A DNA stretch of 64,000 bases from contig JALJCS010000038.1 of NCBI GenBank assembly GCA_023055355.1, positions 806,001 through 870,000 on the forward strand, written 5' to 3'. The position numbers were made by a program, and so were the translations under genes. Under the pieces are notes generated by a model that was not told the origin of the DNA, made no database searches, and was given only the letters and a program-made list of their open reading frames with translations. The DNA comes from Agelaius tricolor (Eukaryota > Chordata > Aves > Passeriformes > Icteridae). This document shows positions 57,940 to 64,000 of the stretch, one piece after another (within the stretch, counting starts at the first letter, position 1; each line of letters opens with the position of its first letter).

Positions 57940-58403
57940 GGAGAGAAGGAGGGGGGGGAAGCGGCTCTGCCCCCCTCTCTGCCCCCCTCTCTGCCCCCCT
58001 TTCCGCGGCTCGGCTGCCGGCGGGGCTCGGTCCCTGGCAGGGGGGCAGGTCGCAGGGCCGGGGGGGTTGAGGGGCCGCCCCGCTCGGCTCAGAGCAGGGG
58101 CGTTTGTTTGAACAGCTCCAGAGCAAAGAGCCGGGGAAGAAAGTTTGGGCTGGGAGCGTGGTTTTTTCCCCAGACGTCAGCACAAGGCGGAACAGGGGCT
58201 GGGGAGGGAGCCGGACTCAGGGCAGCCGTGATTTTTTTTTCCCCCTTATTTAAAAAGAAAAAAAAAATTATAATTATTTTAAATTTTTTATCTTTTTTTT
58301 TCTTTTTTTTTTTTTTTGGTTGGGGGGGGTGGGTGGGAAAGGGGAAGGGGGCCGGGGAGCGGCCCGGCACCTCGGGCTGGGCTGCGGGCTGGGGGTGGGA
58401 GCC
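57940..58403 (+). promoter_or_regulatory. PRRX2: PRRX2 promoter region and 5' UTR
   Basis: The 460 bp before the start codon combine GC-rich and A/T-homopolymer segments. A CRE-like GACGTCAG occurs near 58173 and a TATA-like TATTTAAAAA at 58248-58257, which would put transcription start near 58280. A run of three CTCTGCCCCCC units occupies about 57965-58000. The transcription start is inferred from motif position only. Confidence 0.5.
58252..58307. repeat. A/T inverted repeat in the PRRX2 leader
   Basis: The left arm AAAAAGAAAAAAAAA (from 58252) is matched by the right arm TTTTTTTTTCTTTTT (58293-58307), including the single G/C interruption at the same place. The AT-rich loop is about 26 bases. 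In RNA this would form a 15-bp A-U hairpin roughly 100 bases before the start codon. Confidence 0.75.
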
Positions 58404-58647
58404 ATGGACTCGGCGCCAGCCTTTGCCATGGACAAGCCGTTCGCCCCCGGCGCCGTGCGCGGCCCGGAGCCGCCCGAAAACGCTCAAAGCCGGAAAAACT
58501 TCAGCGTGAGCCACCTCCTGGACCTGGAGGAGGTGGCGGCCGGTATGAACGGGACCCCCGCGGCCGGTCCCCCGCCCGCCGGTGGCGGCAAGGCCATCCC
58601 GGAGCCGTCGGGAGGCAGCAGCGGCAGCGAGGCAGCGCCCCAGGACG
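58404..58647 (+). CDS. PRRX2: Paired related homeobox 2, coding exon 1 only (partial)
   Basis: PRRX2 is a paired-type homeodomain transcription factor of limb, craniofacial and other mesenchyme. Only exon 1 is in the window: ATG at 58404 in a good context (G at -3, G at +4), ending at 58647 with CAG GAC G then GTGAGT, i.e. 81 codons plus one base. The diagnostic parts are the N-terminal MDSAPAF, the PRX-family conserved block KNFSVSHLLDLEEV at residues 31-44, and a Gly/Ser stretch GGSSGSEAAPQD ending the exon, exactly as mammalian exon 1 ends. The segment between about residues 12-28 differs from the proline-rich mammalian version, and the segment after residue 46 is also divergent. The homeodomain and OAR tail lie downstream of the window. 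An in-frame ATG occurs at 58428; the family conservation favours 58404. Confidence 0.95.
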
Positions 58648-59100
58648 GTGAGTCCCGCCGGGCCGGGATGGGGCAGCCTTGGGGATGGGGTGTCCCCGCC
58701 GTGTCCCCCTGCCGCGGGAAGGGCACCCCGGACTAAGGGGGTCGGTGTCCCCCGCAGTGGGGTGGGAGAGCGGGGGGAGCGGGTGGAGGCGAGCGGCGAG
58801 GTGGCGACCCCCCGACAGCTGGGGGAGAGGGACCCCGCACCGTGAGAGACGGACCCCGCAACCGGGACAGGGAGCACAGGGACCCCGCACCCGGGACAGG
58901 GACACAGGGACCCCGCACCGGCCGCCTCCTCGCCGGCACCGGAGGTGTCGGGTCCGGGGCGCTCCCGGGAAGTCGCTCCGTGCCGGGGCTGCGTGGCCTG
59001 CGGGGTCCCCATGTCCCCCGGAGCTCCCGGTCTCGGTTTCCGGGCGCGGGGAGCGGGGCCAGCCCGGCGGGGCCGTGGGCACTGGGACACAGAGGGGACC

Positions 59101-59168
59101 GGGACACCGCGGGCACCAGGACACTGCGGGCACCGGGACACCGCGGGCACCGGGACACCGCGGGTCCC
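59101..59168. repeat. 17-bp minisatellite, 4 copies, in PRRX2 intron 1
   Basis: Four tandem copies of GGACACCGCGGGCACCG (with single-base variants) begin near 59102. Just upstream, at 58850-58925, a related GGACAGGGACACAGGGACCCCGCA-type unit is duplicated. Confidence 0.75.
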
Positions 59169-60772
59169 GTCCCGGCAGCCGCAGCTGCGCGACTCCGGCA
59201 TCAGCGGGGACAGAGCCGGGGCTGGGACAAGAGAGCGGGACCGAGCCGGGACGCGGTTTCATGGCGCTCGGTCCTGGCCGGAGGCGCGTTTTTAACGGGA
59301 CAATCCCGCCCGCATCTCAGCCGGTCCCGCGCATCCCCGCTCCGCTCCTGGCGCGGGGTGAGCAGGGTTCGCCCCATTCCTGTGGCAAAGCCACAGAGCC
59401 GAGGCAGCCGACGGCCCCCAGAGCCCCCCGAGGCCGAGAGTCCCCTCGGGACACAGAGGTGACAGAGGAGGGGCAGAGCCCCCATGCCCAGAGCCCGGGC
59501 CGGGTGCCCTCCCCGAGGGGTGACATTCCCCAGAACTGTCCTGGCTGGGCTGTGCTTCCCCAGGCTTGTTTCCTACAGCCCTGGGGTGCTGACAGCCCAG
59601 CCGGGAATCTGTGCTGCTGAAGGGGGCTCAGTCCCTTCAATCCCCCCGGTGCTCTCTGTGTCCCCTCTCCTGGCTCCTACACTGTGTGCAGCTCTGCAGC
59701 ATCTTTCTGCAGCCCACAGCTCATTCCCTGCACAACCTCCTCCCTTCATGGAGCAACCCCACTGAGCCCCCAGCCTGCTTCTGCCTTGCTGGGGGCTGGG
59801 CGCTGCTTTTTGGGATGGTATCTGGTATTTTCAGTGTTATTTTCCTCCCTCCCTTTCCCTTGGGTTTTGTGTGTACTTTCGGCAGTGGCTGTGGGGCTGT
59901 GGGGAGGGTTTCTCCTGCCTGTGGGGCTGTAGGGGGACAGTATTCCATGTTGGGGTCAGCACAGCTTTGGGAAACCCAGCCCAGTCTCACAGGGCTGTTT
60001 GCAAAGCAGCAGAGAAACAACTGCCCTGCTGGGCTCCTAATGCACCCAGAGAACCCAGCGTGGACTCAGCATGATGCAAAAAACAGAGTGAGAGGCTGCA
60101 CGATCACCACCAGCCTGTTCTTCACCCTAAAACCCATTCCTCCCAGGCAGGGGCCCTGGGGTTTGCTCTGCAGATCCCACGTGAGATATTTCCCATTAGC
60201 ACCTGTTCTGGCAAGCTGGCATGGATGGAGGCACCACCAGCATCTGGGATGCTCTGACAGGCTGAGCAGCAGCTGAAGCATTTCTGATGTTGAAAAATAC
60301 CCAGGAGCTGAGAGCAGTGGGCAAGAAGAGAACAAGGAAACAGAGACAAGAACCTGGGTGCACGCAAAGCTGGACCTTTGAGACCCTTACCTGCTGCCAC
60401 TGCCTTAACTGGGATGCAATTTCCTAAATTGAGATGGGAAGACCCAAAATACCAGGCAAATGTTCTGCCTTTGTGAGCATCAGCCTTTTGCTCCAGATCT
60501 GCGATGACAGCAAAGAAACTTCTACTGGTAACGCTATCTTTTACTGGCATCCTGAAATAGAACAGCCTCTTGGCATTTGCTCTCCTCTTCCTCTTCAACC
60601 ATCGTGGGGTTTTCCTGCCAGAGGCAGGTGTGGAGCCCCACAGCTGCTGGCAGTGGGTTTGTTATGAACACAAGTGGCCACGGTGCCCCTGCATCTCTGC
60701 AGGATGTGGCTCTGAGCTCCAGCCAGGAGCCCTTCGGGGTCTTTGTGCTGCTGGGTTGGAGGAAGAGCAGCC

Positions 60773-60828
60773 CTGAAGCTGCTGTGAAGCTGTGGGACCC
60801 CTGAAGCTGCTGTGAAGCTGTGGGACCC
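60773..60828. repeat. Exact 28-bp tandem duplication
   Basis: Two adjacent identical 28-base copies (60773-60800 and 60801-60828). The perfect identity suggests a recent slippage event. Confidence 0.85.
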
Positions 60829-61399
60829 TGCCCCAGGCAGGGCTCACCGGGGCTGTGCTGGCAGAGCTGGCACAAGGATGCTTCAGGCAGCCCCAGGCTG
60901 TGCCCAGCAGGCTGAGACCTCAACAGAACCCCCTCCCCTTCCCCAGGGAAGCTGCAGTGAGAGCTTTCCCGAGGCTGGCACAGCCAGAGAAGCTCAGGGC
61001 AGGGATTTATTCTCTGCAGAAGGGGATTCAGCCCTGGAGGCAGCCCCATGTCCGGGGCCCTTGGCACACGTCCCCTCCAGGAGCCCCTTGCAGGGCTGGC
61101 ATCCCTTCCCCTGGCACTGTGGAGGCTCCTGGGGACCAAAGCCATGCCCAGCTCCCTCTCTACCCAGCGGGCTGCTCAGCCCCTGCCTTGGCCACAGCCC
61201 CAAACTGGCCCTGAGTGTACCCAGAGCATCCTCCTGGGACTGTGAATACAAATATCTGTGCAACACATTGCTCTCATGACACCCAAAAATCAGAAATCCC
61301 ACAAGCCAGGCAAGAGCAAGGAAAAGTCAACAGGGTGGTGAGAGCTCATTCACACCCTCATCTTCATCTTCATTCTCCCCTGGAGTGGTGCAACAGCCT

Positions 61400-61620
61400 C
61401 CCATGGAAAACCTTCGGCACAACTTCTGAGGTCTTGAAAGCTTGTTCACCTCCTTTCATTAGACTAACAAATAATGTGTAACGCGAAACATCTGTTAACA
61501 ACAGCCCTTAATGTTCTCAAGATGATAAAGCAGGAGGGTAATTTTAGCCAGCAAGCCTTGACTGATGGCTTTTCAAACAATGAACTTACTTTTGGTGCCG
61601 CCTGGGGATGGGAGAGGGAG
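61400..61620. promoter_or_regulatory. Candidate conserved non-coding element in PRRX2 intron 1
   Basis: An AT-rich, non-repetitive island with several homeodomain-type TAAT/ATTA cores (for example near 61464-61475 and 61508) in a GC-rich intron. A second smaller island is at about 61930-61975. The position in the first intron of a developmental transcription factor fits an enhancer. This is inference from composition only. Confidence 0.3.
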
Positions 61621-63250
61621 TCGTGCACTGGCTCCGGCACCGCTTTGGGGCTGAACACTCAGAAAGAGTCACTTTTGTCACAGCTGAGCTGTGGCCCCTC
61701 CAAGGGGATTTTTTGGCATGCACTGACAATTTATTTGGCTACAGCCACTGGGACCTGGCAGTGGGATGGGGAGGTGTGGTGGCCCCCGGACACCCCACTT
61801 TCAGAACAGTGCCTTGAGCCCCTTCCTCATCCCCTGGGCCCTCTGACCTGTTCTGGGGCTGTGAGGATGCTGAGCTGAGCAGTGATGCAGGAGAGGAGAG
61901 GAGAAGCAGCACCCAAAGGGGCAGAGGGCATTAAGATGTTGTTACAACAAATTTGCTTTAATTTATGTAAACCAGAGCAGCTGAAAAGGGAGAGGTGAGG
62001 CAGGGAGGGACAGGGACTGGTATCAGAGGGGAAAGGGGTCTTGGTCCTGGAGTTAAAGTGGTGGCTGATTGCCCCAGGTAGCCCCAAACACCCCCCAGGG
62101 CTTGGGTACCTTTCTTGAGGCAGAGCCATCCCAGCTGATGTCCCTGTGGTGTCCAAATCCAGGGACTGTGCTGGCCCTGGCTCACAGGACAAGGTTTGGC
62201 TGTGCTGCTCTGCCTTCCCAAGTACCACTTGTCCCCATCAGCCATGGCACAGCTCGGGGACACCTTGGCCTCTGTGGCTGTGCTGGCAGGAGGCAGCTCT
62301 GTACCCCCATGGCCAGGATGTGCCTTTGGGGACATCTGTGCACAGAGATGCCTCAGCCACAGCTAAACCCAGTGTCATTAACTCCTGGCTGATCCCCCGT
62401 GCTCAGTGAGACTGGGCCATGGGCACAGGGACACAGCTGAGGCTCCCCTAACCCCAGACCCACCAGACCTCTCTCTCCAGCACCCACCTGCTTTCCACAG
62501 CCCCAAAACTGCTGGGCACCCTCCAGGCTGCTGTGCTGGGAGGCTTTCCCTGGTTTCTGGATGCCAGACCAGGGACTGGCAGTGTGTAGGGACCCCAACA
62601 CAGCCCCCGTGGAGGGGAGGAGGCTTTGGGAATTATCTGATGGATGTGGCTCAGCTCTCCAAGGAGAGGTCCCTGCTGCTCAGGGTGGCACCACCGTGCT
62701 GCCATGGCCTGTGGGATGGGGTTGGGATACACTGGAGGGGGCAGCAGGGCTGGGGTGCAGCGTTTACAGCACCCATCACCCCTCACTGCTCCCCAAAACA
62801 GCCCCAGCTGGGGGGGCCTGGCAGATCTCCTGCAGGGCCCTGGCTGGGGACAGTCCCTGTTGGCATCTGGAGCAGAGGGGGAGGTGAATCCTCTCTGTCC
62901 TTGTAAGGCCAGCCCAGCCTGGTGGGTGGCACCAGGACAGGAGCCATCCTTGCTCTCAGTGACAGACATCACCCTCCCTGTCCCCAGTGCCTACCTGGGG
63001 ACCCCCCTGCCCGGGGGGCTCTGAGGGTTGCAGACCTCAGGACAGGGTTTTTTTTCCCCCACGTGCCCTTGGGGCTGCTGGAGCAGGATGGCCCCAGGGG
63101 AGGGGACAGTGCTTGTCCAGTGTGTGGTGCTGGCAGGTCCCCAGTGCAGCATCCAGCAGCAATTAGTGAGTAAGCACCAATTAATCCATGTGGGAGCTCC
63201 CCAGCCTGGCCACCTCCCAGCCCTCCACGGTGGTTTTTGCTTACTGTGAA

Positions 63251-64000
63251 GATGGATGGATGGATGGATGGATGGATGGATGGATGGATGGATGAGGAAT
63301 GGATGGATGGATGGATGATGGATGGATGGATGGATGGATGATGGATGGATGATGGATGGATGATGGATGGATGATGGATGGATGGATGAGGAATGGATGG
63401 ATGGATGGATGATGGATGATGGATGATGGATGATGGATGGATGATGGATGGATGGATGGATGGATGGATGATGGATGGATGGATGGATGGATGATGGATG
63501 GATGGATGATGGATGGATGGATGGATGATGGATGATGGATGATGGATGATGGATGATGGATGGATGGATGGATGATGGATGATGGATGATGGATGGATGA
63601 TGGATGGATGGATGGATGATGGATGGATGGATGGATGGATGATGGATGGATGGATGGATGGATGATGGATGATGGATGGATGGATGGATGGATGGATGAT
63701 GGATGGATGGATGGATGGATGATGGATGAGGGATGATGGATGGATGATGGATGGATGATGGATGGATGGATGATGGATGGATGGATGATGGATGGATGGA
63801 TGATGGATGGATGATGGATGGATGGATGATGGATGGATGGATGGATGATGGATGGATGGATGATGGATGGATGGATGGATGATGGATGATGGATGATGGA
63901 TGGATGATGGATGGATGGATGGATGATGGATGGATGGATGGATGGATGATGGATGGATGGATGGATGGATGATGGATGATGGATGGATGGATGGATGGAT
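63251..64000. repeat. (GGAT)n / (GGATGAT)n microsatellite array, continues beyond window
   Basis: At least 750 bp of tetramer GGAT mixed with the heptamer GGATGAT, with rare interruptions (GATGAGGAATGG at about 63291 and 63387, GAGGGATG at about 63728). The array starts sharply at 63251 and runs off the right edge. Confidence 0.97.

Larger units (their letters stand above)
58648..64000 (+). other. PRRX2 intron 1 (5' part, runs off the window)
   Basis: This follows the exon 1 donor GTGAGT and continues to the window end without any exon matching the PRRX2 homeodomain. The first 0.9 kb is CpG-rich with short GC minisatellites; the rest is ordinary intronic sequence with a few AT-rich islands and a terminal microsatellite. 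The long first intron agrees with the known PRRX1/PRRX2 gene structure. Confidence 0.85.

Noticed and set aside
58501..59620. Long ORFs on both strands over PRRX2 exon 1 and intron
   Set aside because: Shadows of a CpG island; only the frame from 58404 to 58647 matches PRRX2.
62735..62755. Third CTCF-like motif (GGAGGGGGCAGCAG)
   Set aside because: About three mismatches to the core consensus in the CCASYAG half; too weak to list.
58648..64000. PRRX2 homeobox exon
   Set aside because: I looked for the homeodomain (WFQNRRAK-type sequence) and found none; it must lie beyond the window.
1..64000. A new defence, biosynthetic or mobile system
   Set aside because: Nothing in the coding content supports this; the coding genes are three conserved vertebrate genes and the rest is repeats and probable regulatory DNA.

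Overview
The window looks like a GC-rich, gene-sparse piece of a bird (sauropsid) genome, probably a microchromosome segment equivalent to chicken chromosome 17 and human 9q34.11. Three protein-coding genes can be assembled exon by exon. NTMT1 is on the plus strand (coding exons 44341-45547) and complete. ASB6 is on the minus strand (47528-50518) and complete. PRRX2 is on the plus strand, with only coding exon 1 (58404-58647) in the window; the homeobox exons lie beyond the right edge. The order NTMT1 - ASB6 - PRRX2 matches the human order from memory. The bird assignment rests on that synteny, the very short introns, the high GC and the abundance of G/C-rich minisatellites. I did not recognise a lineage-diagnostic CR1 element, so the exact clade is open.

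Layout. From 1 to about 41.4 kb I find no protein-coding gene. This stretch has short simple repeats and minisatellites, six fragments resembling the ancient MIR SINE, several CpG-rich patches, and AT-rich, ATTA-containing islands that look like conserved regulatory elements. From memory, the equivalent human interval between IER5L and NTMT1 has lncRNAs and no coding genes over a long distance. From 41.4 to 51.9 kb there is a compact domain: an upstream minisatellite, a strong minus-oriented CTCF motif (41957), the CRE-containing NTMT1 promoter, NTMT1, ASB6 in convergent orientation, the ASB6 5' region, a 15-bp-spaced GC-box array, and a strong plus-oriented CTCF motif (51813). From 52 to 58 kb is the PRRX2 upstream region, with a 17-copy 40-bp minisatellite and several candidate enhancers. 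From 58.4 kb to the end are PRRX2 exon 1 and the 5' part of its first intron, which ends in a (GGAT)/(GGATGAT) array running off the window.

Function. NTMT1 is an alpha-N-terminal methyltransferase, ASB6 is a substrate adaptor of a Cullin-5 ubiquitin ligase, and PRRX2 is a mesenchymal paired-type homeodomain transcription factor. They share no pathway. The relation is positional: two genes that are housekeeping-like by their promoters sit in a small block bounded by divergent CTCF motifs, next to a developmental gene with a regulatory desert. I found no novel enzymatic, defence or mobile system. The observations most worth testing are the CTCF pair, a compact C/EBP-RFX element at 1.9 kb, a perfectly terminated hairpin at 8401-8460, the candidate promoter and first exon at 18.6 kb, and the structured A/T inverted repeat in the PRRX2 leader.
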